Shown piece after piece: positions 26,165-36,264 of a stretch of DNA of 64,000 nt. Numbering within the stretch: the stretch's first letter is position 1; each line of letters opens with the position of its first letter. The stretch is from contig NZ_LBJG01000021.1 of assembly GCF_028128765.1 (NCBI RefSeq), forward strand, positions 1 through 64,000. The letters are read 5' to 3'. The DNA is from Bradyrhizobium sp. CCBAU 51627. Its GTDB lineage: Bacteria > Pseudomonadota > Alphaproteobacteria > Rhizobiales > Xanthobacteraceae. A model generated the notes under the pieces. That model had not been told where the DNA came from. It saw only the letters and a list, made by a program, of their open reading frames with translations, and did not search any database. The position numbers and the translations under genes were made by a program.

Positions 26165-27151
26165 TCAGCCGGCCTTTTTCGTTCGTGTCGTCGCGCGCAC
26201 CGGCTTGTCGGCCTTCCTGGCGGCGGCTTCCTTGGCCGCAGCCTCCTTGCCGCCCTTGCCGGAAATCGGCAGCAGCATCTCGCGCTGGCCCTCGACGCGC
26301 TTCCTGGGCTTCTTGGCCTTTGCGGTTTCCTTGACGGTCTCTTTGGCGCCCTTGGCCGCAGGAGCTGTTTCCTTCTCGCTGGCGAGGCTCTTCTTCAGCG
26401 CGTCCATCAGGTTGATGACGTTGCCGCCGCTCTTCGGCGTAGACTTGGCCGCGATCGGGGTGCCCGCGCGCTTCTTGTTGATGAGATCGATCAGTGCGGT
26501 CTCGTAATGGTCCTCGAACAGCTCGGGCTCGAAGGCGCCGGACTTCTTCTCGACGATATGCTTGGCGAGGTCGAGCATGTCCTTGGTCAGCTTCACGTCC
26601 TGGATGTCGTCGAAATACTCCTTCTCGCTGCGGACCTCGTAGGGGTAGCGCAGCAGCGTGCCCATCAGCCCGCTCTCGAGCGGCTCCAGCGCGATGATGT
26701 GCTCGCGATTGGTCAGCACCACGCGGCCGATCGCGACCTTGTCCATGCTGCGGATGGTCTCGCGGATCACCGCATAGGCGTCGTGGCCGACCTTGCCGTC
26801 GGGCACGAGATAATAGGGGCGGATCAGATAGCGGTTGTCGATGTCGGCTTTCGGCACGAATTCGTCGATTTCGATCGTATGGGTGGAGTCGAGCGCGATG
26901 TCCTCGAGCTCGTCCTTGGTGACCTCGATATACGTGTCGGTGTCGACCTTGTAGCCCTTGACGATGTCCTCGGACGTCACCTCGTCACCGGTCTCGGCGT
27001 CGACTTTGAGATACTTGATCCGGTGGCCGGTCTTGCGGTTGATCTGGTTGAACGAGACCTTCTCGGTATCCGATGTGGCGGGATACAGCGCGACCGGACA
27101 GGTCACGAGCGAGAGGCGCAAAAAACCCTTCCAATTGGCACGGGGGGCCAT
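26165..27151 (-). CDS. ku: Ku protein (non-homologous end joining)
   Basis: 328-aa bacterial Ku. The core beta-barrel/ring domain spans about 1-255 with RANWKGFLRLSLVTCPVALYPAT at the start, then SFNQINRKTGHRIKYLKVD and DEFVPKADIDNRYLIRPYYL; it forms a homodimer that encircles broken DNA ends and recruits LigD. The C-terminus from about 265 is a Lys/Ala-rich basic extension typical of Bradyrhizobiaceae Ku and probably binds DNA. Start ATG 27151 has GGAG upstream. No ligD is in the window. Confidence 0.95.
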   Translation of the reverse strand: MAPRANWKGFLRLSLVTCPVALYPATSDTEKVSFNQINRKTGHRIKYLKVDAETGDEVTSEDIVKGYKVDTDTYIEVTKDELEDIALDSTHTIEIDEFVPKADIDNRYLIRPYYLVPDGKVGHDAYAVIRETIRSMDKVAIGRVVLTNREHIIALEPLESGLMGTLLRYPYEVRSEKEYFDDIQDVKLTKDMLDLAKHIVEKKSGAFEPELFEDHYETALIDLINKKRAGTPIAAKSTPKSGGNVINLMDALKKSLASEKETAPAAKGAKETVKETAKAKKPRKRVEGQREMLLPISGKGGKEAAAKEAAARKADKPVRATTRTKKAG

Positions 27152-27387
27152 GGGTTACTCCAAACGCAACAGGGACAGCAGACAAGGATACCATCGGGGA
27201 ACAGCGAATCATAGCAAGGCGTCGTGCTGAATCTTGCAACTGCGTTAACCGGTCGCGGACCCCTGCGGGGGCGGCTCCGATGCCATCGCAAAGCCGGAAC
27301 ATCAAATCGGATCGGGCGTTGGCTCAGGACAGGAGGCCGTGAGGGGGCGCGGCCAGTGGAGGCGACATCCGGAGATTGAGGTCACCC

Positions 27388-27543
27388 ATGGCAACCACGC
27401 GCGAGGACCGTCACATCGTCGAAACTGCGACCGAGGCGCGCCAGGGCGAACCTGGGCCGTCGGTGGCTGCGCTGCTCGCCATCTCGACCGGGCTTGCGAT
27501 TTTGATCCTAGCCGTCATCTGGTTCGTGTTCTTCCGGACCTGA
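27388..27543 (+). CDS. Small membrane protein, 51 aa
   Basis: ATG 27388 with GGAG...GAGG upstream opens a 51-codon frame ending TGA at 27541-27543. It starts MATTREDRHIVETATEARQG and then has one hydrophobic helix (VAALLAISTGLAILILAVIW) ending FVFFRT. The single helix near the C-terminus suggests a tail-anchored inner-membrane protein. It lies between the divergent ku gene and the two-component pair. Function unknown. Confidence 0.65.
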   Translation: MATTREDRHIVETATEARQGEPGPSVAALLAISTGLAILILAVIWFVFFRT

Positions 27544-27772
27544 CGGCCGAATCGACGGGAAGGCCGGACCTTCCTGTTCGCCGCATAGCGCGGCGCATTA
27601 CGCCCGTCATGCCGCCGGCTGGTCCGGTGGTGTGGCGGGCGCAGTCGCTTCCAGCGCCAACACATTGTATATGACCAAAAAGTAACGCGGCGGGGTTCCC
27701 CGCGTTCATATTCAGTTCACGCCGGAATTGCTCATCTGGTGGTGTTCATGCGGCCTATTTCTGGAGAGAAGC

Positions 27773-28444
27773 GTGCGCCTGCTCGTTGTTGAGGACGACC
27801 CCGATCTCAATCGCCAGCTCACCAAGGCGCTGACCGACGCCGGCTATGTCGTCGACCGCGCCTTCGACGGAGAGGAGGGACATTATCTCGGCGACAACGA
27901 GCCCTACGACGCCGTGGTGCTCGATATCGGCCTGCCGAAGAAGGATGGCATCTCGGTGCTGGAGGCCTGGCGCCGCAACGGCCGCACCATGCCGGTGCTG
28001 ATCCTCACTGCGCGCGATCGCTGGAGCGACAAGGTGCAGGGTTTTGATGCCGGCGCCGACGACTACGTGCCCAAGCCGTTTCATCTGGAGGAAGTGCTGG
28101 CGCGCATCCGCGCGCTGCTGCGCCGCTCGACCGGCCATGCCCAGAGTGAACTCAGCTGCGGCCCCGTTACGCTCGACACCCGCACCGGCCGGGTCAGCGT
28201 CTCCGGCAACCCCATCAAGATGACCTCGCATGAATATCGGCTTCTGGCTTATCTGATGCACCATTCAGGGCGCGTCGTGTCGCGCACCGAACTGGTCGAG
28301 CATCTCTACGACCAGGACTTTGACCGCGACTCCAACACGATCGAAGTGTTCGTCGGCCGCATCCGCAAGAAGCTCGACGTCGACATCATCCAGACCGTCC
28401 GCGGTCTCGGTTATCTCCTGACCCCGCCAGCCCCTGACGCCTGA
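27773..28444 (+). CDS. OmpR-family response regulator (PhoP-like)
   Basis: Receiver domain with acidic pocket VEDD (7-9), phospho-acceptor Asp51 in VVLDIGLPKKDG and Lys in YVPKPF, followed by a winged-helix DNA-binding domain (TSHEYRLLAYLMHHSGRVVSRTELVEHLYDQDFDRDSNTIEVFVGRIRKKL). GTG 27773 is the natural start: it gives MRLLVVEDDP and has GGAGAG 5 bases upstream, while codons before it do not fit. About 75 bases downstream begins the partner kinase gene, so they form an operon. Signal not defined; the pair resembles PhoP/PhoQ. Confidence 0.92.
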   Translation: MRLLVVEDDPDLNRQLTKALTDAGYVVDRAFDGEEGHYLGDNEPYDAVVLDIGLPKKDGISVLEAWRRNGRTMPVLILTARDRWSDKVQGFDAGADDYVPKPFHLEEVLARIRALLRRSTGHAQSELSCGPVTLDTRTGRVSVSGNPIKMTSHEYRLLAYLMHHSGRVVSRTELVEHLYDQDFDRDSNTIEVFVGRIRKKLDVDIIQTVRGLGYLLTPPAPDA

Positions 28445-28518
28445 GGGAGCCCTTCAAGGATCTTGGCTCGCAAGGATCTTGGCTTGACGGACGGCGCGAC
28501 ACGGGCCTTGGTCCGGTC

Positions 28519-29943
28519 ATGACTGCCGACGCCATGCCACCCCCTCGCGCCCCCGGGATCGTTCCGATGCCCGCCAGCTCGCTCGCGAACCGCCTGTTTC
28601 TGTCGGCGACCGCCTGGCTCGTGGTGATCCTGGCCATCACCGGCGTGGTGCTGTCGTCGGTCTACAAGAATGCCACCGAACGCGCCTTCGACCGCCGGCT
28701 CAACCTCTATCTCCGCACCCTCATCGCCGAGGTTGCCACCCCCGACGAGCCGCCGGATCGCCAGTTTCAGTCGCTCGGTGAGCCCCTGTTCGAGCTGCCG
28801 CTGTCCGGCTGGTATTGGCAGATCACACGCACTGACACCGAGAAGCCGGAGGTGCGCTCTTCGCGCTCACTCTGGGACAAGAAGCTGCCGAAACTGGAAG
28901 ACCAGGGCGCCGAGCTCACAGCCGCCGGCATTCGTCTCGCTTACGTCGACGGGCCGGAAGGACAGAATCTCCGCATGGTCGAGCGTCCCGTCGACCTAGG
29001 CGCCGACGGCAAATACCTGGTCAGCGTCGCCGGCGACGACACCGAGATTTTCGATGAGACGCGCAGCTTCGACTATTATCTCGGCGGCACCTTCACGGCG
29101 CTCGGGATCGTGCTGCTGCTGACGACCGTGTTCCAGGTCCGCTTCGGTCTTGCGCCGCTCAAGCGCATCTCGGAAGCCATCGCCGACATCCGCTCCGGGC
29201 GGGCGGAGCGGCTCGAGGGCGAGTTCCCGGTCGAAATCGCCCCGCTGGCGCGGGAGACCAACGCGCTGATCGATGCCAACAGGGAGATCGTCGAGCGCGC
29301 CCGCACCCATGTCGGCAATCTCGCCCATGCGATCAAGACGCCGCTGTCGGTGATCGTGAATGAGGCCGGCTCGCACGCGGCCGATCCGTTCGCGGCCAAG
29401 GTGATGGAGCAGGCCGACGTGATGCGTAACCAGCTCGCCCATCACCTGGAGCGCGCCCGTATTGCGGCAAGGGTCTCGATCGTCGGCACGGTGACGGAGG
29501 TTGCGCCCGCCATCGAAGCGCTGCGCCGGACCATGGAGAAGATCCACCGCGACCGCGGCATTGCGGTGGAAGCCAAGGCCGATCCGTCGGCGAAATTCCG
29601 CGGCGAGCGGCAGGATCTGGAGGAGATGGTCGGCAATCTGGTCGATAATGCCTGTAAATGGGCCGCTTCGCGGGTCTTTATCGAGGTTTTGGTTGAGGGC
29701 CCGCAGCAGGCGGGCGCGGGCCCCCGGCTGCGGCTCATCGTCGATGATGATGGGCGCGGCCTCTCGGAGGCCGAGCGCGCCCAGGTCTCGCGGCGCGGTC
29801 AGCGGCTCGACGAATCAAAGCCGGGCTCGGGCCTTGGCCTGTCGATCGTAACGGACCTCGCCGCGCTCTATGGTGGCAGCCTCTCGCTTGGCCGTGCGCC
29901 GATCGGGGGGCTCCGGGCCGAGCTGATGCTGCCGGGAGTATAA
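28519..29943 (+). CDS. PhoQ-like sensor histidine kinase
   Basis: 474-aa membrane kinase. Helix 1 (about 29-48) and helix 2 (about 187-207) bracket a periplasmic sensor of roughly 135 residues; a HAMP region (APLKRISEAIADIRSGRAERLEGEFPVEI) leads to the H box with His270 in NLAHAIKTPLSV, N box NLVDNACKWA and G boxes DDDGRGL and GSGLGLSI. The H box spelled HAIKTPL is that of PhoQ-like kinases. It follows its response regulator. Confidence 0.92.
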   Translation: MTADAMPPPRAPGIVPMPASSLANRLFLSATAWLVVILAITGVVLSSVYKNATERAFDRRLNLYLRTLIAEVATPDEPPDRQFQSLGEPLFELPLSGWYWQITRTDTEKPEVRSSRSLWDKKLPKLEDQGAELTAAGIRLAYVDGPEGQNLRMVERPVDLGADGKYLVSVAGDDTEIFDETRSFDYYLGGTFTALGIVLLLTTVFQVRFGLAPLKRISEAIADIRSGRAERLEGEFPVEIAPLARETNALIDANREIVERARTHVGNLAHAIKTPLSVIVNEAGSHAADPFAAKVMEQADVMRNQLAHHLERARIAARVSIVGTVTEVAPAIEALRRTMEKIHRDRGIAVEAKADPSAKFRGERQDLEEMVGNLVDNACKWAASRVFIEVLVEGPQQAGAGPRLRLIVDDDGRGLSEAERAQVSRRGQRLDESKPGSGLGLSIVTDLAALYGGSLSLGRAPIGGLRAELMLPGV

Positions 29944-30091
29944 TTCTCTGATCCCAAAGGATTATTCTGGTTCCCGCGTGAAGCCGGGGGGATTTGGCGC
30001 AACGTCCTCAACGGCTTCTTAAGGCGCCTTCACTTAGGATCAGAGAGGACGCATCCCACGTCCGCCATTTTACCGTGCATTACCCGGGCGC

Positions 30092-31495
30092 ATGAGCCAG
30101 ACATCGATCGAGCGGCTGAGGGAATATCTCGCGCAGCTCCCGCCGCAGGCGCAGGCGCTGCTGATGCGGGAGTTCGAGCGCGCGCTCGAGCGCGGCCAGG
30201 ACACGGCGGTGGCCACCCTCGTGCTCGAGCAGTTGCGCAAGATCGTGCGCAAGAGCGAGGCCGACGAGGCCCCGCCGCCCCGCACCGACGATCTGTCGCG
30301 ATTGCTGTTCCAGGTACTCGAACCGTTCCTGGTCGAGACTGGCGCCCCGATTCGAGTGGGCCAGATCCGCCGCTCCTCGCTGCATCCGATCTGGCAATGG
30401 CTCGGCCGCGACGGTGCCCCGGACAAGATCGCTGAATTCGAGGCGGCGCTGGCACGCATGCCGGCTTCAGACAGTGCGGGACAGGTCGAGGCGCTGGCCC
30501 TCAAGCTGCAGGCGGCGGCTGCGGATGCCATCTTCGGGCTCACGGGACCGGGCGGCGGCGACAAGTCGCGCGCGCTCGCCCGTGTCGGTCCGCCCAGCGT
30601 GATCGAGGACCTCTATTCGATCGGCGCGGTGCTGTCCGTTCGCGAGGCCCTCGGCACGCTCAATGAAAAGCTGCCGCGCTTCCTGCGACAGTTCGGCGAT
30701 CCCCAGATCGCTTCGGTGACATCGGCACTCAACATTCCCGTGCTCCGGACCCCGCAGATGCTGCCTTTTGCGCTGTCGGCGGTGGTCCAGCGCATGACCG
30801 CGCCGTGGCAGATCATTCGCCTTGCCATCAAGATCGCCGCGTCCGACGACGAGATCCGCGTTGCGGCGACGCCTTATGGCGTTGCCGTCACGATAGCGCT
30901 TCACGACCTGTCCCGCGTCGCTGCTATTTTGCGCATGGACATCAAGCGCGGTCATTTCGATGCGGTTGCCGATAATCTCAAGGCGCTGCATGACGGCGTC
31001 CGCGGGCTGCGCACGGAACTTGACCTGCGCAACGATTCCGCCTGGGGCAAGCAGCTGACATCGATCCGGGCCGACATCTCCAATGCGCTGCAATCGGAGA
31101 TCGACAGTGTTCCCGGCCGCGTCCGTCGCATTCTGCGTCAGCGACCGGAGAAGGATATTCCGCCGGGAGCGCGGATCGACAGCACCGAGGTCGAGGAAAC
31201 CGTTGCTCTCATCGACTTCGTCGCGACCTGCCGCAATTACGCCAGCGAACTCGCGATCAACGAGGTGACGCTGCGCACCTATTCCGACCTGCAGCAATAT
31301 GTCGAACGCTCGACCGAGCAGCTGGTGCAGTCGCTGCGGGCCGCCGATCACAAGGTCCGCGCCTACCGGCAACAGCAGGTGCAGGCCGCGATCCGCTTCT
31401 GCCAGGTGCTGTTCGGGGACGATTATGCATCGCTGATGAGTCGCGCGGCGGAGAACGCGGCGACGGGCGAGCGTAAATCGACGCGCGCGAGCTGA
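30092..31495 (+). CDS. Conserved-looking unknown protein, 467 aa
   Basis: 467-aa soluble protein, largely alpha-helical by composition, with no signal peptide, membrane segment or motif I recognise. Notable parts are IERLREYLAQLPPQAQALLMREFERALERG at the N-terminus, a charged QLRKIVRK segment, and RVRRILRQRPEKDIPPGARID near 350. It stands alone between the two-component pair and a small unknown gene. Codon use matches its neighbours, so it looks like a resident chromosomal gene. Confidence 0.75.
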   Translation: MSQTSIERLREYLAQLPPQAQALLMREFERALERGQDTAVATLVLEQLRKIVRKSEADEAPPPRTDDLSRLLFQVLEPFLVETGAPIRVGQIRRSSLHPIWQWLGRDGAPDKIAEFEAALARMPASDSAGQVEALALKLQAAAADAIFGLTGPGGGDKSRALARVGPPSVIEDLYSIGAVLSVREALGTLNEKLPRFLRQFGDPQIASVTSALNIPVLRTPQMLPFALSAVVQRMTAPWQIIRLAIKIAASDDEIRVAATPYGVAVTIALHDLSRVAAILRMDIKRGHFDAVADNLKALHDGVRGLRTELDLRNDSAWGKQLTSIRADISNALQSEIDSVPGRVRRILRQRPEKDIPPGARIDSTEVEETVALIDFVATCRNYASELAINEVTLRTYSDLQQYVERSTEQLVQSLRAADHKVRAYRQQQVQAAIRFCQVLFGDDYASLMSRAAENAATGERKSTRAS

Positions 31496-31593
31496 TTGAG
31501 CGCACTTTTTCCCAATCACAATTTATAGTTGACCCGGCCGGTTGTGGGCTCTACGGTCCCGTGCAAGTTTTTGGAATTTCTATCTGTGGGCGC

Positions 31594-31863
31594 ATGAAAC
31601 CCGTTATCAGCTCCATTGAAATCGAAAACCGCGTCATTGTTGCCAAATATCGGAGGCTGATGGTCGGTGCCAAGGTGGTGCTGGTTGAGAAGGCAAGCGG
31701 TCGGCAATTATCGGAGACCGTCACCAGGGTTGCCTCGCCTGTTCCCGTTGGGGCATTGCGCATCAGATTGCCCGAGGCCATCGAGCCGGGAACATATTTC
31801 TTGAGGGCCCTCAACGGGCGCGGCGAGGACGCCGCTCAAAGCGCAGACTTCGAGATCGGCTAA
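31594..31863 (+). CDS. Small unknown protein, 89 aa
   Basis: 89 aa from ATG 31594; GTG 31561 in frame is the longer option. Sequence alternates beta-prone segments (SSIEIENRVIVAKYRRLMVGAKVVLVEK, GALRIRLPEAIEPGTYFLRA), looking like a compact beta-sandwich without signal peptide. No family recognised. It ends about 130 bases before ccmI. Confidence 0.5.
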   Translation: MKPVISSIEIENRVIVAKYRRLMVGAKVVLVEKASGRQLSETVTRVASPVPVGALRIRLPEAIEPGTYFLRALNGRGEDAAQSADFEIG

Positions 31864-31909
31864 GCCTTTGGATTTTCACCGTTTCGGGATTATGCGCGCT
31901 CGCGCCAAA

Positions 31910-31923
31910 TTGACAATTGTCAA
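31910..31923 (+). promoter_or_regulatory. Palindromic FixK-like site upstream of ccmI
   Basis: TTGACAATTGTCAA fits TTGA-N6-TCAA and sits inside the perfect 18-bp palindrome AATTGACAATTGTCAATT (31908-31925). It is 72 bases before ATG 31995 with TGTAAA/GTGTAA around 31945-31951 as a possible -10. Another palindrome-binding regulator is equally possible. Confidence 0.5.
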
Positions 31924-31994
31924 TTGCCGCATCGTCCGGCCGTGGTGTAAAGCCACCCATGGGCGCGGCTCACGCGCTGCCGGAAGCTTGCCAG

Positions 31995-33107
31995 ATGACG
32001 CTATGGTTCGTGTTCGCGCTGATGACGGTCGCGGCGATATTCGCCGTGCTCTGGCCGCTCGGCCGTGGTGGGCGCGATCAAAATCAAGGCAGCGAGGTCA
32101 CGGTCTACAAGGACCAGCTGGTCGAGATCGAGCATGATCTCGCCGCAGGACTGATCGCGCGACCGGAAGCCGAGGCGGCGCGCGTCGAGATCAGCCGCAG
32201 GCTGCTCGCCGCTGATAGCAGCGAGTCCGCCCTTGCGCCGACATCCAATCTCAAATGGCGCCGTGCAGCGGCGGTGCTGGCGCTGGTCGGTCTGCCGCTG
32301 CTCGCGGCCGCGATCTATGTTCCGCTCGGCTCGCCCGCGCTTCGCGACTTTCCGCTGGCGCAGCGCGAACGCGGGTCCGGGCCCGGCATGGCGCAGTCGC
32401 TCGAGAACCTCGTCGCGCAGGTTGAGCAGCACCTGGAGAAAAATCCGACCGATGGCCGCGGCTGGAACGTGCTTGCACCGGTGCTGGAGCGGCTCGGCCG
32501 CTTCGACGAGGCCGTGCGCGCCTATCGCAATTCGATCACCTACAACGGCGAGAGCGCGGAGCGCCGCTCCGATCTCGGCGAAGCCATTGCGGCCGCTGCC
32601 GGCGGCGTGGTGACGGCGGACGCCAAGACCGAGTTCGAGCGCGCGCACGCGCTCGACGCCGACGATCCCAAGGCGAATTACTTCCTCGGGCTTGCTGCCG
32701 AGCAGGACGGCCGCAAGGATGACGCGGCCAACATCTGGCGTGCGTTGCTGGCGAAAGCACCCGCGGATGCGCCTTGGCGGCCGCTTGTGCAGGCCTCGCT
32801 CGCGCGGGTCGGTGGTGGCGGCACGATGCCGGCGCTGTCGAACGAGACGATCGCGGCCTCCAAGGATATGAATGAGGGCGATCGCAACGCGATGGTTCGC
32901 AGCATGGTCGAACGTCTCGCCACGCGGCTCAAGCAGAACGGCGATGATGTCGACGGTTGGCTGCGCCTTGTGCGTGCCTATCTGGTGATGGGCGATCGTG
33001 ACAAGGCGCGTGGCGCCTCGACCGATGCCCGCCAGGCGGTGGCCAACGATTCCGAGCGCCTGCGCCAGCTCAACGAAGGCCTCAAGAACCTCGGGCTCGA
33101 CGGATGA
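31995..33107 (+). CDS. ccmI: Cytochrome c biogenesis protein CcmI (CycH)
   Basis: 370-aa holder of apocytochrome c in system I maturation. Two N-terminal hydrophobic helices ([20 protein letters not shown] and [21 protein letters not shown]) flank a cytoplasmic loop with [17 protein letters not shown], as in CcmI; the C-terminal periplasmic part has TPR repeats ([49 protein letters not shown]) that bind apocytochrome. ATG 31995 gives the expected short N-terminus. First gene of ccmIEFH. Confidence 0.93.
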   Translation: MTLWFVFALMTVAAIFAVLWPLGRGGRDQNQGSEVTVYKDQLVEIEHDLAAGLIARPEAEAARVEISRRLLAADSSESALAPTSNLKWRRAAAVLALVGLPLLAAAIYVPLGSPALRDFPLAQRERGSGPGMAQSLENLVAQVEQHLEKNPTDGRGWNVLAPVLERLGRFDEAVRAYRNSITYNGESAERRSDLGEAIAAAAGGVVTADAKTEFERAHALDADDPKANYFLGLAAEQDGRKDDAANIWRALLAKAPADAPWRPLVQASLARVGGGGTMPALSNETIAASKDMNEGDRNAMVRSMVERLATRLKQNGDDVDGWLRLVRAYLVMGDRDKARGASTDARQAVANDSERLRQLNEGLKNLGLDG

Positions 33108-33144
33108 CATTTGCAGAACGGGACGAGCGGAGAATGGACACGCC

Positions 33145-33672
33145 ATGACGCGCAAGCAGCGACGGATGACCATCATCGGCGGCTCGCTCGCCGTTCTCGC
33201 GCTCGCGGCTGCGCTTGTGCTCAATGCCTTGCGCGACTCGATCGTGTTCTTCTCCACCCCGACCATGGTAGCCGAAAAGCACGTTCAGCCCGGCAAGCGC
33301 TTTCGCCTTGGCGGCCTGGTGCAGCCGGGCTCGCTCCGGCGCGGCGACAATCTCGCCGTGACGTTTGAAGTTGCCGACGGCAGCGCGAAGCTGCCCGTCG
33401 CGTACAAGGGTATCCTGCCCGACCTGTTCCGCGAAGGGCAGGGCGTCGTCGCCGAAGGCGCGCTCGATGCCAACGGCGTTTTCAAGGCCGACACGGTGCT
33501 CGCCAAGCACGACGAGACCTACATGCCCAAGGACGTCGCCGACGCCCTGAAGAAGCAGGGGCATTGGAAGGACAATTACGGCGCCCAGGCCTCGGGTGGC
33601 GCCAAGCCCTCTGGTGATGCAACGCCTGTGGCGACGACGGCACAGGGCAATTCGCAGGGAGCGGTGCGGTGA
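33145..33672 (+). CDS. ccmE: Heme chaperone CcmE (CycJ)
   Basis: 175-aa membrane-anchored heme chaperone. One N-terminal helix ([21 protein letters not shown]) and an OB-fold domain with [32 protein letters not shown] and the heme-binding HDETYMP, where His122 forms the covalent heme bond and Tyr126 is the axial ligand. The C-terminal tail is Gly/Ala/Thr-rich. ATG 33145 is chosen because upstream codons in this frame overlap ccmI. Its stop overlaps the GTG of ccmF. Confidence 0.94.
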   Translation: MTRKQRRMTIIGGSLAVLALAAALVLNALRDSIVFFSTPTMVAEKHVQPGKRFRLGGLVQPGSLRRGDNLAVTFEVADGSAKLPVAYKGILPDLFREGQGVVAEGALDANGVFKADTVLAKHDETYMPKDVADALKKQGHWKDNYGAQASGGAKPSGDATPVATTAQGNSQGAVR

Positions 33673-35651
33673 TCGCGGAAGCCGGACATTATGCGCTGGT
33701 GCTGGCGCTCGCGCTGGCGCTGATCCAGTCCTTCGTGCCGCTGATCGGCGCGCGCTTGCGCGATCCCGCGCTGATGAACGTGGCGCGCTCCACCGCGCTG
33801 GCGCAGCTCCTCTTCGTCGGCGCATCGTTCATTGCGCTCGTGACGCTGCACGTGAGCTCGGACTTCTCCGTCGCCAATGTCTACGAGAACTCCCACTCCA
33901 TGAAGCCGCTGATCTACAAGATCACCGGCGTGTGGGGAAACCATGAAGGCTCGATGCTGCTGTGGGTATCGATCCTGGCGCTGTTCGGCGGGCTGGTCGC
34001 GGCCTTCGGCAACAATCTGCCGCTTTCGCTGCGTGCGCATGTGTTGAGCGTCCAGGCCTGGATCGCGAGTGCCTTCTATCTCTTCATCCTGATCACCTCG
34101 AACCCATTCCTGCGCATCGCCAATCCGCCGATCGAGGGGCGCGATCTCAATCCGGTACTGCAGGACATTGGGCTCGCCGTGCATCCGCCGATGCTCTATC
34201 TCGGCTATGTTGGCTTCTCGATCTCGTTCTCCTTCGCCATCGCGGCGCTGATCGAGGGGCGGATCGACGCGGCCTGGGCGCGTTGGGTGCGGCCGTGGAC
34301 GCTGGTCGCCTGGATCTTCCTGACGCTGGGCATCGCGATGGGCTCCTACTGGGCCTATTACGAGCTCGGCTGGGGCGGCTGGTGGTTCTGGGATCCGGTC
34401 GAGAATGCCTCGCTGATGCCGTGGCTCGCCGGCACCGCGCTGTTGCATTCGGCGCTGGTGATGGAGAAGCGCAACGCGCTGAAGGTCTGGACCATTCTTC
34501 TGTCGATCCTGACTTTCTCGCTGTCGCTGCTCGGCACCTTCCTGGTTCGCTCGGGTGTCATTACCTCCGTGCACGCCTTTGCCAACGATCCGACCCGCGG
34601 CGTGTTCATCCTCTTGATCCTCTGCCTGTTCATCGGGGGCAGCCTGTCGCTGTTCGCAGGACGCGCGACCTCGCTCAAGCAGGGTGGCCTGTTCGCGCCG
34701 ATCTCGCGCGAGGGCGCGCTGGTGCTGAACAATCTGCTGCTCACCGTCGCCTGTGCGGTCGTGCTGTTCGGGACGCTCTATCCGCTGGCGATGGAAGTGC
34801 TTGCCGACTTCAAGATGTCGGTCGGCGCTCCCTTCTACAATCTCACTTTCGTCCCTCTGTTCGCGCTGCTGCTGCTCGCCGTGCCGTTCGGACCTATGCT
34901 GGCGTGGAAGCGGGGCGATCTGCTCGGTGTCACTCAGCGCCTGCTTGCGGCCGGTGTCGCGGGCCTCGTCGTGGTCGCCATCGTCTGGGCCTGGACCCGC
35001 GGCGGCAGCGCGCTGGCGCCGTTGGCGATCGGGCTTGGCGTCTTCGTCATCGCGGGAGTCGTGACGGATCTAGTTGAACGGACCGGCCTGTTTCGCCTGC
35101 CGTTCGCGACCACGCTGCACCGCGCCCGCGGCCTGCCGCGGTCGGCTTGGGGTACGGCGTTTGCCCATGCCGGTCTCGGGATCGCGCTGATCGGGATCGT
35201 CTGCGAGACCACCTGGAACAGCGAATATATCGCGACCATGAAGCCGAACGACGTGGCGCAGGTCGCCGGATATGATCTGAAGCTCGACGGTCTACTCGAG
35301 CGTCAGGGGCCGAACTACCGCGAGATGGTCGCCCAGTTCCAGGTTAGCAAAGGCGGCGAACCGCTCAGCGTCATGACACCGTCGAAGCGCAGCTTCACCA
35401 CGCGCGGCGCCTCCACCACGGAAGCTGCGCTTTTGACCCGCGGCGCGAGCCAGCTCTACATCTCGCTCGGCGACGTCACCGCCGAAGGCGCGATCGCCGT
35501 ACGCATCTATCACAAGCCCTTCGTGCTCCTGATCTGGTGGGGGCCGGTGCTGATGGCGTTCGGCGGTGTGCTGTCGCTGTCCGACCGCCGCCTGCGGGTC
35601 GGCGCGCCGAAGCCGGCGCGGGCCAAGCAACGCCTGCAGCCGGCGGAGTGA
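33669..35651 (+). CDS. ccmF: Cytochrome c heme lyase subunit CcmF (CycK)
   Basis: 660-aa polytopic membrane protein, 14-15 helices by inspection. The WWD signature [19 protein letters not shown] lies at 235-253, with conserved heme-ligand histidine regions around HPPMLYLGY (172-180) and [12 protein letters not shown]. CcmF with CcmH transfers heme from holo-CcmE to apocytochromes. GTG 33669 start overlaps the ccmE stop by four bases (GTGA), indicating coupling. Full length for the family. Confidence 0.95.
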   Translation: MIAEAGHYALVLALALALIQSFVPLIGARLRDPALMNVARSTALAQLLFVGASFIALVTLHVSSDFSVANVYENSHSMKPLIYKITGVWGNHEGSMLLWVSILALFGGLVAAFGNNLPLSLRAHVLSVQAWIASAFYLFILITSNPFLRIANPPIEGRDLNPVLQDIGLAVHPPMLYLGYVGFSISFSFAIAALIEGRIDAAWARWVRPWTLVAWIFLTLGIAMGSYWAYYELGWGGWWFWDPVENASLMPWLAGTALLHSALVMEKRNALKVWTILLSILTFSLSLLGTFLVRSGVITSVHAFANDPTRGVFILLILCLFIGGSLSLFAGRATSLKQGGLFAPISREGALVLNNLLLTVACAVVLFGTLYPLAMEVLADFKMSVGAPFYNLTFVPLFALLLLAVPFGPMLAWKRGDLLGVTQRLLAAGVAGLVVVAIVWAWTRGGSALAPLAIGLGVFVIAGVVTDLVERTGLFRLPFATTLHRARGLPRSAWGTAFAHAGLGIALIGIVCETTWNSEYIATMKPNDVAQVAGYDLKLDGLLERQGPNYREMVAQFQVSKGGEPLSVMTPSKRSFTTRGASTTEAALLTRGASQLYISLGDVTAEGAIAVRIYHKPFVLLIWWGPVLMAFGGVLSLSDRRLRVGAPKPARAKQRLQPAE

Positions 35652-35655
35652 TCCG

Positions 35656-36138
35656 ATGCGTCGGATGATGGCCGCGATTGTCGCGCTGATGCTGCTGGCC
35701 GTGCCTGCGGTGCACGCCGTGCAGCCGGACGAGATCATGTCGGACCCGGTGAAGGAGGCGCGCGCGCGCGAATTGTCGCGTGAGCTGCGCTGCATGGTCT
35801 GTCAGAACCAGTCGATCGACGATTCCGACGCGCCGCTTGCGCGCGATCTGCGGCTTCTCGTCCGCGAGCGGATCGCGGCCGGCGACAGCAATTCGCAAGT
35901 GATCGACTTCCTGGTGGCGCGCTACGGCGAGTTTGTGCTGCTGAAGCCGCGCTTCGAGCGGCAGACCATATTGTTGTGGCTGCTCGCGCCGCTGCTGCTG
36001 GCTGGTGGCGGCTTTGCACTCTGGCGGCAAAATCGGCGCCGCTCGCGAAGCGGTGCAGATGTACCCGCGTCGCCACTGACTCCGGAGGAGGAGGCCCGGC
36101 TCGCCGCGTTGATGTCGGACGAAGCCAAGTCCTCCTAG
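35656..36138 (+). CDS. ccmH: Cytochrome c biogenesis protein CcmH (CycL)
   Basis: 160-aa thiol-disulphide component. Signal peptide (MRRMMAAIVALMLLAVPAVHA), then the LRCMVCQNQSIDDSDAPLARDLR motif, with redox cysteines 46 and 49, that reduces apocytochrome heme-binding thiols, and a C-terminal membrane helix (ILLWLLAPLLLAGGGFALW). ATG 35656 lies 4 bases after the ccmF stop. Short form without the fused CcmI domain of E. coli CcmH, consistent with the separate ccmI gene. Last gene of the operon. Confidence 0.94.
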   Translation: MRRMMAAIVALMLLAVPAVHAVQPDEIMSDPVKEARARELSRELRCMVCQNQSIDDSDAPLARDLRLLVRERIAAGDSNSQVIDFLVARYGEFVLLKPRFERQTILLWLLAPLLLAGGGFALWRQNRRRSRSGADVPASPLTPEEEARLAALMSDEAKSS

Positions 36139-36264
36139 CTGCATCGGATCGTCCTGGTTACGTAGTGCTACCTAGACCGCAAGCTGGCGCCGCGCGGTTC
36201 ATGCTATTTTGACCTTTGTCTGGAAGCTTGTCGCAAGATTTGAATCCAGGCTCTGAGTCCCCCC

